Source of the DNA: JAGOCV01 sp049445855
GTDB lineage: Bacteria > Pseudomonadota > Gammaproteobacteria > Burkholderiales > Burkholderiaceae_C
Reading direction: 5' to 3'
NCBI RefSeq assembly: GCF_049445855.1
Contig: NZ_JBMSDV010000001.1
Span: 248,001 to 312,000 of the forward strand
Length of the DNA: 64,000 bases
The number at the start of each line of letters is the position of its first letter. Position 1 is the first letter of the stretch. This document shows, piece by piece, positions 48,548 to 56,872 of the stretch. The position numbers were made by a program, and so were the translations under genes. A model generated the notes under the pieces. The model did no database searches. It worked only from the letters and a program-made list of their open reading frames with translations, and was not told where the DNA came from.

Positions 48548-49271
48548 TTTTTTTCTCCCTGAGCGTCATGGACGAGCGCACGAAGTCGGCGGTGCAGGCC
48601 ACGGCCCAGCAGATCCACGCCGTCCACATCGTGTGGCTCATGTAGTGCGCCCCGCGCGCCTGCTGCGCGAGGCCGAGAACGGTGCCGATGACCAGCGCAG
48701 CGGCAAGCCATGCGCGTGCCACGCGCCGATCGTGCGGGCGGAAGGCGAACCAGCCCGCCACCCATGCGAATGCGGCAGATGCGTGGCCCGCCGGGAAGCA
48801 GCGCCCGCCGCCACCATCGCGAATGCCCGGCACCCAGTGCGATACATAAGACGCGGAACCGCCGAACTGCTGCAGATCCCAGGGGCAGCTCGTGGCGCTC
48901 GACGACTTGACGAGCGACACCGCCACCAGCGAGAGCAGGATCGTGCCCACCAGCCAGGCCCGGCCCGCGCGGTCGAGTTTGGCGATCGGGCCGACCGGCC
49001 GCCAGATCGAGACGAGCAACAGCAGCACGCAGCCCCAGGCCGCAAGGCGGGGCACCTCGTGGAATCCGTAGAAGAGCCAGGGCACGTCTCTCAGCGCGAA
49101 ACCCTTCGCGGTGCCGAACCAGCCGGCCAGGGCGAGGTCCAGCCCCGACGCGTCCCATGCCAGGAGCAGCGCCAGCGACAGCGCGAGGACGGCGAACTCG
49201 CCCCGCACGCGCGCGAACGCAGCGGCGCGATCCGCTCGCAACAACGGTGGAGTCCGGGACATTTCCTGCAT
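48534..49271 (-). CDS. PAP2-family membrane phosphatase
   Basis: A 245-residue inner-membrane lipid phosphatase with six helices and the three PAP2 motifs. The first is VKSSSATSCPWDL (KxxxxxxRP-type, altered); the second is CFPAGHASAAFAW (SGH-like); the third is GLAQQARGAHYMSHTMWTAW (R-x5-H). It resembles LpxT/LpxF-type enzymes that act on lipid A or undecaprenyl phosphates and are often paired with eptA. The ATG at 49271 is preferred because the longer frame would run into the promoter of the divergent regulator. It is the first gene of the operon and its end overlaps eptA. Confidence 0.88.
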   Translation of the reverse strand: MQEMSRTPPLLRADRAAAFARVRGEFAVLALSLALLLAWDASGLDLALAGWFGTAKGFALRDVPWLFYGFHEVPRLAAWGCVLLLLVSIWRPVGPIAKLDRAGRAWLVGTILLSLVAVSLVKSSSATSCPWDLQQFGGSASYVSHWVPGIRDGGGGRCFPAGHASAAFAWVAGWFAFRPHDRRVARAWLAAALVIGTVLGLAQQARGAHYMSHTMWTAWICWAVACTADFVRSSMTLREKKIGTV

Positions 49272-49294
49272 GCCCGGGAGCGTAGAAACCCCAA

Positions 49295-49311
49295 CTGAAC
49301 GGAACCTGAAC
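49295..49311. promoter_or_regulatory. PmrA-box-like direct repeat
   Basis: CTGAAC-N5-CTGAAC is a perfect direct repeat of 6-mers with 11-bp periodicity, the geometry of an OmpR/PmrA-type dimer site (CTTAA-type half-sites in Salmonella PmrA). It lies 24 bases before PAP2 and 24 bases before the regulator start, in the shared divergent region. Confidence 0.7.
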
Positions 49312-49335
49312 CGCGGCGCCCCTACACTGGCGGCC

Positions 49336-50010
49336 ATGCGCATCCTGCTGGTCGAAGACGATACCCCGCTTGCCGAAGCGGTGTGCGGCTACCTGCGCGC
49401 CAAGGCATTCACTGTCGACGTGGCCGGCGACCTCGCATCCGCGCGCACCCTTCTGGTCGCGGCACGCCACGAAGCCGTGCTGCTGGACCTGCACCTGCCG
49501 GACGGGGATGGTCTTTCGCTGTTCGGCAGCCTGCGGGGCAAGGACGACAGGCCCATCGTCATCGTGCTCACCGCGCGCGACCAGGTCAGCGACCGCATCC
49601 GCGGCCTCGACGCCGGGGCCGACGATTACCTCACCAAGCCGTACGACCCGGAAGAGCTGCTCGCACGGCTGCGCGCGGTCGAGCGGCGCCGCAGCGCGTC
49701 GGCCGGCACCACGCTGCAACTGGGCGATGTGCTCATCGACCTGGCGCACGACGAGGTGCGCAAGGACGGGCGCGCGGTCGAACTCACGCAGAAGGAATGG
49801 GCGCTGCTGCGCGTGATGGCAGCGAGGCCGGGCCGCATCCACACGCGCGACAACCTGCAGGACGCGCTGTACGGTTTCGACGACGAGGCGGACAGCAACA
49901 CGCTCGAAGTTTTCGTGAGCCGTCTGCGGCGCAAGCTCGGGCGTGACTGCATCCAGACGCTGCGCGGCCTCGGCTACCGGCTGGTGCTCGAATCGAAGGA
50001 CGCCTCCTGA
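49336..50010 (+). CDS. OmpR-family response regulator, PmrA/BasR-like
   Basis: A 224-residue response regulator. The receiver has the acidic pair in ILLVEDDTPLAEAV, the phospho-aspartate in AVLLDLHLPDGDGLS, and the Thr and Lys in VLTARDQ and YLTKPYDP. The winged-helix DNA-binding domain (about 125-220) contains ELTQKEWALLRVMAARPGR and the recognition part SNTLEVFVSRLRRKLG. ATG 49336 is used. The divergent PAP2-eptA operon and the direct repeat between them identify it as the probable regulator of lipid A modification. It overlaps the kinase gene by 1 base (TGATG). Confidence 0.93.
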   Translation: MRILLVEDDTPLAEAVCGYLRAKAFTVDVAGDLASARTLLVAARHEAVLLDLHLPDGDGLSLFGSLRGKDDRPIVIVLTARDQVSDRIRGLDAGADDYLTKPYDPEELLARLRAVERRRSASAGTTLQLGDVLIDLAHDEVRKDGRAVELTQKEWALLRVMAARPGRIHTRDNLQDALYGFDDEADSNTLEVFVSRLRRKLGRDCIQTLRGLGYRLVLESKDAS

Positions 50011-51425
50011 TGCTGCGTCCCGACACCCTGGCCGGCCAGCTCACACGGACGCTGGTGCTGTGGGTAGGCGGCGTCTGGCTGGCGTGCGTGGCCGGCGTGG
50101 TCTGGTACGCCGACCGCGAGATCAACTTCAACTTCGACAGCGAACTCGTGGAAGTCTCCCACCGCATGTTCGAGATCGCGCTGGACCGGCTGGATCGCGC
50201 CCCTTCCGACGCGCAACGTCCGGTGATCGAGCCGGCTCCCCGGGCTTTCGCGGATGCCGCCGTGCTGTTCCGCATCGTCGATGCCAATGGACGCGTTCTG
50301 ATGCGCTCGGCGGAAACACCTGCCGACATCTTCAGCGTCCCCGTTTCCTCCGGCTTCGCTGACACCGCGGAGTGGCGCATCTACACCGTGCACCATCCGC
50401 AGCGCGCGCTCTACCTCCAGGTGGCCGACCCGCTCGAGGAACGCAGCTCGGCCGTGAACCGCACGCTCGTGGGCCTGCTGGTTCCGCTCATCGCGGTGCT
50501 GCCGCTGCTCGCACTGCTGCTGCGCCGCATCGCGCGCGACGAGCTCCGTGTCCTGCAGCAGTTGTCCGGCGAGATCGGGCGGCGCGGCGGCAACCGGCTG
50601 GAGCCCATCCAGCTCGAGCGCCTGCCGCGTGAACTGCAACTGGTGAGCGACCACGTCAATCGCCTGCTGGAACGACTGTCGCAGTCGCTCGACGTGGAGC
50701 GTGCGCTGGCCGCCAACGCGGCGCATGAACTGCGCACGCCGCTGGCGGCCGCGCGATTGCGGCTGCACACAGCCTTGGAAGAATCTGGCGGACCGGAACG
50801 CCAGACCCATGTGCAGGCCGCGCTGCAGTCCCTGGAAACACTGAGCCAGCGTGCCGAAAAGCTGCTGCAGCTCTCGCGCGCCGAATCGGGCGGCGCCCTG
50901 GGCCGTGAGCCGGTCAGCCTCCCGGCACTCGCGGGCGCCGTGGTAGACGAGTTCTGGAGCGACATCACGGCCCGCCATCCGCTGGCGCTCGAAGTGGACG
51001 AGCAAGGCGTCATGCCGGTGCACGGCGATGCGGACGCACTCGCCATCGCGTTACGCAACCTGATCGAGAATGCATTGCGCCACGGCCGGGGCAGCCTGGT
51101 GGAGGTGGAAGCGAGGGCACCCGCGACCCTGGTCGTGCGTGACGCCGGTCCGGGCGTTCCGGCCAGCCAGATTGCCTCGCTGGTCAAGCGCCACGTGCGC
51201 AAGAGCAGCGACCGCGCGGGCTACGGCCTGGGCCTGTCCATCGTCACCACCATCGTCGAAAAGCATGGCGGCCGGCTCGAACTGGAATCGCCGCCACCGG
51301 GACGCGAGCATGGGCTGGAGGCACGCCTCGTGTTGCCCCCCGCATCGGCCGAAGAAGAAAGCGTCAGACCAGATGCGCCCGCATCCAGTCCGGCATCGGC
51401 GCGGACTTCTGCGCCGGAAAGTTGA
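50010..51425 (+). CDS. Sensor histidine kinase, PmrB/BasS-like
   Basis: A 471-residue kinase. It has two membrane helices (about 12-35 and 155-175) bracketing a periplasmic sensor of about 120 residues (VWYADREINFNFDSELVEVS, then ETPADIFSVP). A HAMP-like linker and HisKA follow, with the phospho-His in ALAANAAHELRTPLAAARL; the HATPase has DAGPGVPASQI and GYGLGLSIVTTIVEKHGG. The last 24 residues (EEESVRPDAPASS...) are a Ser/Ala-rich tail whose DNA overlaps the convergent thioesterase gene by 62 bases. It should phosphorylate the preceding OmpR-type regulator. Confidence 0.92.
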   Translation: MLRPDTLAGQLTRTLVLWVGGVWLACVAGVVWYADREINFNFDSELVEVSHRMFEIALDRLDRAPSDAQRPVIEPAPRAFADAAVLFRIVDANGRVLMRSAETPADIFSVPVSSGFADTAEWRIYTVHHPQRALYLQVADPLEERSSAVNRTLVGLLVPLIAVLPLLALLLRRIARDELRVLQQLSGEIGRRGGNRLEPIQLERLPRELQLVSDHVNRLLERLSQSLDVERALAANAAHELRTPLAAARLRLHTALEESGGPERQTHVQAALQSLETLSQRAEKLLQLSRAESGGALGREPVSLPALAGAVVDEFWSDITARHPLALEVDEQGVMPVHGDADALAIALRNLIENALRHGRGSLVEVEARAPATLVVRDAGPGVPASQIASLVKRHVRKSSDRAGYGLGLSIVTTIVEKHGGRLELESPPPGREHGLEARLVLPPASAEEESVRPDAPASSPASARTSAPES

Positions 51426-51783
51426 CCCACACCGTCGTCGCACCGCCGGCGGCGTAGATGACGCCGGGCTTGTCGGTCCGCTCCATCGTGCCCCAGCTCT
51501 CGAACGAACTCTTGCCGGGGTCGCTCACGTACATCTTCATCAGCACATCGCCGGGAAACTCGAACTGCCTGTAGAAATTGCAGAACGCATTGACGATGAC
51601 CGGCCCTTCGCCGCGCGGGTCGGGCTGGCACCCGATAGAGCGCATCCATTCGATGCGGATGGTTTCCAGGTAACGGAAATAGATCGTGTTGTTGACATGG
51701 CCCATTGCGTCCATGTCACCCCAGCGGATGGGGATGACCATGTCGTAGACCAGCTTCTTTGTCTCGGGCAGTTCCAGCTTCAT
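51364..51783 (-). CDS. Hotdog-fold acyl-CoA thioesterase
   Basis: A 139-residue 4-hydroxybenzoyl-CoA thioesterase-type protein with the catalytic segment PIRWGDMDAMGHVNNTIYFR (aspartate in DMDAMGH), then YLETIRIEWM. The C-terminal half supplies the sheet partner VWVNFPAQKSAPMP. Its last 62 bases lie on the opposite strand of the kinase tail. It starts 13 bases after the NMT1-type binding-protein stop on the same strand, so the two may be co-transcribed. The acyl group is unknown. Shares the fold with YbgC in this window but is clearly distinct. Confidence 0.9.
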   Translation of the reverse strand: MKLELPETKKLVYDMVIPIRWGDMDAMGHVNNTIYFRYLETIRIEWMRSIGCQPDPRGEGPVIVNAFCNFYRQFEFPGDVLMKMYVSDPGKSSFESWGTMERTDKPGVIYAAGGATTVWVNFPAQKSAPMPDWMRAHLV

Positions 51784-51796
51784 CGATGAATCTGCA

Positions 51797-52879
51797 TCAC
51801 TCCTTGTAGGCCGGCGGAATGCGGTCGGCCTTCGGGGGCAGGAAGCGGTCAGTATAGAGACTGGCCGCCGTCACCGTGGTCTTGGCACCGAAGGCTTCGA
51901 TCACCGACTCGATGGACTTCTGCAGCTTGGCCTGGCTCACCGAAGAGAAGCCATTGGCCTTGACGTTGGGGGTGAGCAGCAGTTCCTTGATGTACAGCGC
52001 CATGCGCTGCGTCTCGTTGTCGGCGTTGATCAGCGGGTCACGGCCCTTCAATGCTTCGACGCCCGCCTTCGGGTCCGCCACCATTTCCTTCATGCCACGA
52101 TTGAGCCCTTTCACGAACGCACCAATGGTCCTGGGGTTCTTCTCGACGAACTCGCGCATCGCGATGACAGCATTGCCGTAGCAGTCGAGGCCATTGGTGT
52201 CGTAGCGCACGATGTTCAGGTCGGCCGGCTTGGCGCCGATGGCCGCGAGCGACGGCACGGCAGAAGTCAGGAAGCCGGTGATCGCATCGACCTCGCCGCG
52301 CACCAGCATCTGCTCGCGCAGGTTGGCGTCCATCGACAGCCAGCTGATCTTGCTCGTGTCCAGTCCGTTGACCTTGGCGAACACGGGGAACATCTGGCGG
52401 CCACCGTCGAAATTGGGCGCGCCCATGCGCTTGCCTTCGAGGTCCTTGGGCTTTGTGATGCCGGTCTTCTTGAGCGACACGGCCACCAGCGGGCAGGCAT
52501 CTTCGGCCACATAGACCATCAGCAATTCACGGCCGGGGTTCTCCAGGTTCCACTTGATGACGGTACCGACGTCGGCATAGGCCAGGTCATACGCGCCCGA
52601 GACGACGCGCTGCACCGACGTGGCCGAGCCAGACCCACGGTCGATGGCGACTTCGAGCCCTTCGGCCTTCCAGTAGTCCTTGTCAGCCGTCAGTGGAAAC
52701 TGCGCCTGCGTGGCCTGGAACAGCCAGCCCTGCGAGAACTTGAGCGAGGCCTTTTCGACCTGCGCCACGGCCGGAACCGAAACCGCGCACAGGATCAGGG
52801 CACCCGCGACGCCAGGCAGGCCCATCTTGTTCCGGAAAAAGAACATGGAAGACGGGATTCGGAGGGAAAGTGCATTCAT
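51797..52879 (-). CDS. NMT1/taurine-type ABC transporter substrate-binding protein
   Basis: A 360-residue periplasmic protein. The Sec signal is unusually placed after about 18 residues (NKMGLPGVAGALILCAVSVP, cleavage near AVAQ). The binding fold has KFSQGWLFQATQAQFPLTA, then GEVDAITGFLTSAVPSL and the C-terminal helix KSIESVIEAFGAKT. This SsuA/TauA-like class carries sulfonates, nitrate or pyrimidine precursors; the ligand here is unknown. No permease or ATPase is next to it, so it is an orphan. The start at ATG 52879 has GGAG 9 bases upstream; an internal ATG at residue 19 would also give a signal. Confidence 0.85.
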   Translation of the reverse strand: MNALSLRIPSSMFFFRNKMGLPGVAGALILCAVSVPAVAQVEKASLKFSQGWLFQATQAQFPLTADKDYWKAEGLEVAIDRGSGSATSVQRVVSGAYDLAYADVGTVIKWNLENPGRELLMVYVAEDACPLVAVSLKKTGITKPKDLEGKRMGAPNFDGGRQMFPVFAKVNGLDTSKISWLSMDANLREQMLVRGEVDAITGFLTSAVPSLAAIGAKPADLNIVRYDTNGLDCYGNAVIAMREFVEKNPRTIGAFVKGLNRGMKEMVADPKAGVEALKGRDPLINADNETQRMALYIKELLLTPNVKANGFSSVSQAKLQKSIESVIEAFGAKTTVTAASLYTDRFLPPKADRIPPAYKE

Positions 52880-52968
52880 GGCGCGGCTCCTTCGGCAGGA
52901 ATTGAGGAATGCCGCGCATCAAGCATGAGGCGTGCCCGGCTCCCGCTGGCCGGCGCGCCGGAGCGCCG

Positions 52969-53751
52969 TCAGGCCCCGAAGCCGTCGTCCGCCGCGATCA
53001 CCGCCCCGTTGACGAAGTGGCTCTGGCCGCTGGCCAGCATGAGCAGCACCACATCGAGGTCTTCCGGCTTGCCCACACGCTTGCGCGGCAGCATGCCCAC
53101 GAGTTTCTGCCCCTGCTCGGTGCTCCAGTGCGCGTGGTTGATCTCGGTGTCGATGTAGCCGGGGCAGATGGCGTTCACGTTGATGCCGAAGCGGCCCCAC
53201 TCCACCGCCATGGCCTTGGTCATCTGCACCACCGCCGCCTTGCTCATGCAGTACACGCCGATCTGCGGCAGCACTTTCAGGCCCGCCATCGATGCGATGT
53301 TGATGATGCGCCCGCCCGTATAGGTGCCCGGCGCCGCGCCCCGCGCGCGGGCGATCATGCGCTTGCCGACTTCCTGCGCGACGAAGAAGGCACCCCGCGT
53401 GTTGGTGTCGAAGATGAACTCGTAGTCTTCCTCGGTCACATCCACCAGGTGCTGCGTGGTGCTCACGCCGGAATTGTTGACCAGGATATCGATCGAGCCG
53501 ACTTCGGTTTCGGCATGTGCAACGGCAGCCCGGATGCTGGCGTTGTCCGTCACGTCGAGTTCCAGCACGTGCGCGTCGCCGCCCTCGCCTTCGATGCGGG
53601 CGCGCAGCTCCTTGAGTTTCTCCACGCGGCGACTGGCCAGCACGACGGCGGCGCCGGCACGGGAGAGCGTGCGCGCGAACTGGGCGCCCAAGCCGCTGGA
53701 TGCGCCGGTGACGAAGGCCACGCGGCCCGAAAGATCGATGGTGTAGGCCAT
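52969..53751 (-). CDS. Short-chain dehydrogenase/reductase
   Basis: A 260-residue classical SDR. The cofactor loop is VAFVTGASSGLGAQFARTL (TGxxxGxG), the structural NNSG is in ILVNNSGVSTTQH and the catalytic residues are the Ser of IINIASMAGL and Y-x3-K in YCMSKAAVV. Preference for NAD(H) or NADP(H) cannot be settled; a basic residue (SRR) after beta-2 favours NADP. It is divergent from the ETF-QO gene with a 59-base gap and upstream of the orphan binding protein by 89 bases. Acyl-chain metabolism is suggested by the company of a thioesterase and ETF-QO (inference). Confidence 0.93.
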   Translation of the reverse strand: MAYTIDLSGRVAFVTGASSGLGAQFARTLSRAGAAVVLASRRVEKLKELRARIEGEGGDAHVLELDVTDNASIRAAVAHAETEVGSIDILVNNSGVSTTQHLVDVTEEDYEFIFDTNTRGAFFVAQEVGKRMIARARGAAPGTYTGGRIINIASMAGLKVLPQIGVYCMSKAAVVQMTKAMAVEWGRFGINVNAICPGYIDTEINHAHWSTEQGQKLVGMLPRKRVGKPEDLDVVLLMLASGQSHFVNGAVIAADDGFGA

Positions 53752-53810
53752 GGGTGCGTCTCCAATAGAATCGTCCGATTATCAGAGAGAAGCCACCGAG
53801 AGAAGCGACC

Positions 53811-55517
53811 ATGACCCACGACGAAATCCTTGCCCAGTTCGGTCCCCGCGAAGCCATGGAATACGACGTTGTCGTCGTCGGCGGCGGCCCCGGCGGGCTG
53901 GCGACAGCCATCCGCCTGAAGCAGCTCGCAGCAGAAAAGGGCACCGATGTCTCTGTTGTCGTGCTGGAGAAGGGTTCGGAGCCCGGCGCGCACATCCTGT
54001 CGGGCGCCATCATGGATCCGAAGGCGTTGACCGAACTCATCCCCGACTGGAAGGAAAAGGGCGCACCGCTGAAGCAGGCGGTCACCGATGACGCATTCAT
54101 GTTCTTCGGCGAGACCGGTGGCCTGCGCGTGCCCAACGTCATGCTGCCACCGAACTTCCAGAACCACGGCAACTACATCGTGCGTCTGGGTCATGTGGTG
54201 AAGTGGCTGTCCGAACAGGCCGAAGCCCTGGGCGTGGAAATCTTCCCCGGCTTCGCCGCCGCCGAGGTGCTCTACAACGAAGACGGTTCGGTCAAGGGCG
54301 TGGCCACCGGCAACATGGGCATCGGCAAGGAAGGCGAGCCGACCGACGACTTCCAGCTGGGCATGGAGCTGCACGGCAAGTACACGGTGTTTGCCGAAGG
54401 CGCGCGCGGCCATCTGGGCCGCCAGCTCATCGCCAAATACAAACTGTCCGAAGGCAAGGACCCGCAGAGTTTCGGCCTCGGTGTCAAGGAAGTGTGGGAG
54501 ATCGACCCCCAGCGCCACTCGCCCGGCTTCGTGCTGCACAGTGCCGGCTGGCCGCTGGACAACGACACCTACGGCGGCGCGTTCCTCTACCACCTGGACG
54601 ACAACCAGGTCGCGCTCGGCTTCATCACGGGCCTGGGCTATGCCAATCCGTACCTCAGCCCGTTCGAGGAATTCCAGCGCTGGAAAACACACCCCAACAT
54701 CCGCTGGTACCTCGAAGGCGATGCCGCCAAGGGCATCAAGCCGGCCAAGCGCCTGGGCTACGGCGCGCGCGCCATCAACGCGAGCGGCCTGCTCGCGCTG
54801 CCCAAGACCGTGTTCCCAGGCGGCGCGCTGGTGGGCTGCGACGCGGGCTACCTCAACGTGGGCCGCATCAAGGGCAGCCACGCGGCCATCAAGACCGGCA
54901 TGCAGGCTGCCGAAGCCGCGTATGACGCCGTGGTGGCCGGTCGCCAGCACGACGAGCTGACCGCCTACCCCGAAGCCTTCGAGAAGAGCTGGCTGCATAC
55001 AGAGCTCAACAAGGACCGCAACTTCAAGAACTGGTTCAAGAAGGGCCTGGCCGTCGCCACGGTGATGAACGGCTTCGAGCAGTTCGTCCTGCGCGGCAAC
55101 ATCCCCTGGACGCTGCACCGCGACAAGCCGGACCACGCCATGCTGCGCCCGGCGTCCGAGTTCAAGCCCATCGTGTATCCGAAGCCCGACGGCAAGATCA
55201 CCTTCGACAAACTCTCCAGCGTGTTCATCAGCAACACCAACCACTCGGAGAACCAGCCCTCGCACCTGACGCTGAAGGACGCGTCGGTGCCCGTGAACAT
55301 CAACCTCGCCACTTACGCCGGCCCCGAGCAGCGTTACTGCCCGGCCGGCGTGTACGAGTTCGTGCCCGACGAGGCGAAGGGCGGGGATGCCAAGCGCCTG
55401 CAGATCAACGCGCAGAACTGCGTGCACTGCAAGACCTGCGACATCAAGGACCCGACGCAGAACATCGTATGGGTCACGCCCGAAGGCGGCGGCGGGCCGA
55501 ACTACAACGGCATGTGA
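53811..55517 (+). CDS. Electron-transfer flavoprotein-ubiquinone oxidoreductase
   Basis: A 568-residue membrane-associated flavo-iron-sulfur enzyme that passes electrons from ETF (fatty acid and amino acid dehydrogenation) to ubiquinone. The FAD loop is VVVVGGGPGGLATAIRLK, followed by GAHILSGAIMDP; the quinone-side region has YGGAFLYHLDDNQVALGF. Near the C-terminus the 4Fe-4S ligands are in AQNCVHCKTCDIKDPTQNI plus CPAGVYEF. The length is normal. The TGA overlaps the TAXI gene GTG start (GTGA). The minus-strand SDR is divergent. Confidence 0.95.
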   Translation: MTHDEILAQFGPREAMEYDVVVVGGGPGGLATAIRLKQLAAEKGTDVSVVVLEKGSEPGAHILSGAIMDPKALTELIPDWKEKGAPLKQAVTDDAFMFFGETGGLRVPNVMLPPNFQNHGNYIVRLGHVVKWLSEQAEALGVEIFPGFAAAEVLYNEDGSVKGVATGNMGIGKEGEPTDDFQLGMELHGKYTVFAEGARGHLGRQLIAKYKLSEGKDPQSFGLGVKEVWEIDPQRHSPGFVLHSAGWPLDNDTYGGAFLYHLDDNQVALGFITGLGYANPYLSPFEEFQRWKTHPNIRWYLEGDAAKGIKPAKRLGYGARAINASGLLALPKTVFPGGALVGCDAGYLNVGRIKGSHAAIKTGMQAAEAAYDAVVAGRQHDELTAYPEAFEKSWLHTELNKDRNFKNWFKKGLAVATVMNGFEQFVLRGNIPWTLHRDKPDHAMLRPASEFKPIVYPKPDGKITFDKLSSVFISNTNHSENQPSHLTLKDASVPVNINLATYAGPEQRYCPAGVYEFVPDEAKGGDAKRLQINAQNCVHCKTCDIKDPTQNIVWVTPEGGGGPNYNGM

Positions 55518-56842
55518 TCATCCCTGCACTCTCCGGCCGGCAGCAACTGGCGTTCTGGGCGCTGCTCGCCGTCGTGGCGGGTGCCATCAGCTGGGGCGTG
55601 CTGAAGTTCGTCAGCCCCACGCCGCCCCGCACGCTGACCCTGAGCACGGGCGCGGCTGACGGCGCTTACCACCAGTTCGCCGTCCGTTACCAAGACCTGC
55701 TGCGTGCCGACGGCATCGCACTCACTCTCGATCCCAGTACAGGTTCGGTGGAAAACCTCGAACGCCTGAACCATGGGAAAACCGAAGTCGCCTTCATCCA
55801 GGGCGGTCTCGGCCCGATGGCGGCCAACCCCGACATCGAGGAAGACAGCACGCACCTGCGTGCGCTGGCCACGGTGGCTTACGAGCCGGTCTGGATCTTC
55901 ACGCGCGGGCTCGATCTTTCGAACGGACTGGGCGGGCTGGCCGGCAAGCGCGTCGCGGCCGGCGCGGCAGGCAGCGGCAACGCGCGCGTGGCACAGGAGC
56001 TGTTGCGCATCTATGGCGTCGCCTCGTCTGCAACGCCCCCCGGCACGCAGATCGTGGCCGAAGGCGGAATGGCCGCCGCGCAGAAACTCGTCGACGGACA
56101 ACTCGACGCCGCGATCCTCATCGCCGCACCGCAGGCGCAGGCGGTGCGCTTCCTGCTGGCACAGGAGACTCTCACGCTCACCTCGCTGCGCCACGCCCAG
56201 GGCCTCGCGCAGCGCATGCCGTACCTGCGGACGGTGACACTGCATCGCGGCTCGGTGGATCCGGCGAAGAACCTGCCTGCACGCGACATCACCCTGCTCG
56301 CCACGACCGCCAACCTCGTGGCCACGGACAACCTGCATCCTGCGCTCGCCTCGTTGTTGCTGCAGGCTGCGCAACAGATCCACCGCCCCGCCACGCTGGT
56401 CAGCACGAATGGCGAGTTCCCGAATGCGCAGTCGGTGGATTTCCCGCTGGCCGCGGAGGCCGAACGCCATTTCCGCGATGGTCGCCCGTTCCTGCAACGC
56501 TATCTGCCGTTCTGGGTGGCCAATCTTGTCCAGCGTATCTTCCTGCTGTTGCTGCCGTTGATTGCGGTGCTGGTGCCTCTATTCCGCATCCTGCCGCCGC
56601 TGCTGGCGTGGAGCCAGAAGCACAAGCTGTTCCGCCGCTATGGCGAACTGAAATTCCTCGAGCGCGACATGGCCTCGCGCACGCTCGACGAAGCGCAACG
56701 CCAAGCGGCACTGGAGCAACTCGACCGCATCGAACGCGACGTGATCACCGCAAAATTCCCTCTCGATCTGGCCGACCGCGTGTACACGCTGCGGCAGCAT
56801 GTGGACTACGTGCGCTCGCAACTGCTCAAGCAGGCAGAATGA
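55514..56842 (+). CDS. TAXI-family TRAP transporter solute-binding protein with membrane anchors
   Basis: A 442-residue TAXI (TRAP-associated extracytoplasmic immunogenic) binding protein. An N-terminal membrane helix (AFWALLAVVAGAISWGVLKF) is followed by LTLSTGAADGAYHQFAVRYQ, the family start, and the binding lobe (GSVENLERLNHGKTEVAFIQ). Unlike simple periplasmic proteins, it ends with a hydrophobic pair (about 345-375, ILLLLLPLIAVLVPLF-like) and a cytoplasmic coiled tail. GTG 55514 is the start; the upstream frame lies within ETF-QO. No TRAP permease sits beside it. Coupled translation with ETF-QO is likely. Substrate unknown, possibly a dicarboxylate or glutamate. Confidence 0.87.
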   Translation: MIIPALSGRQQLAFWALLAVVAGAISWGVLKFVSPTPPRTLTLSTGAADGAYHQFAVRYQDLLRADGIALTLDPSTGSVENLERLNHGKTEVAFIQGGLGPMAANPDIEEDSTHLRALATVAYEPVWIFTRGLDLSNGLGGLAGKRVAAGAAGSGNARVAQELLRIYGVASSATPPGTQIVAEGGMAAAQKLVDGQLDAAILIAAPQAQAVRFLLAQETLTLTSLRHAQGLAQRMPYLRTVTLHRGSVDPAKNLPARDITLLATTANLVATDNLHPALASLLLQAAQQIHRPATLVSTNGEFPNAQSVDFPLAAEAERHFRDGRPFLQRYLPFWVANLVQRIFLLLLPLIAVLVPLFRILPPLLAWSQKHKLFRRYGELKFLERDMASRTLDEAQRQAALEQLDRIERDVITAKFPLDLADRVYTLRQHVDYVRSQLLKQAE

Positions 56843-56872
56843 AAACACAACGACAACGGAGACAAGGCAATC

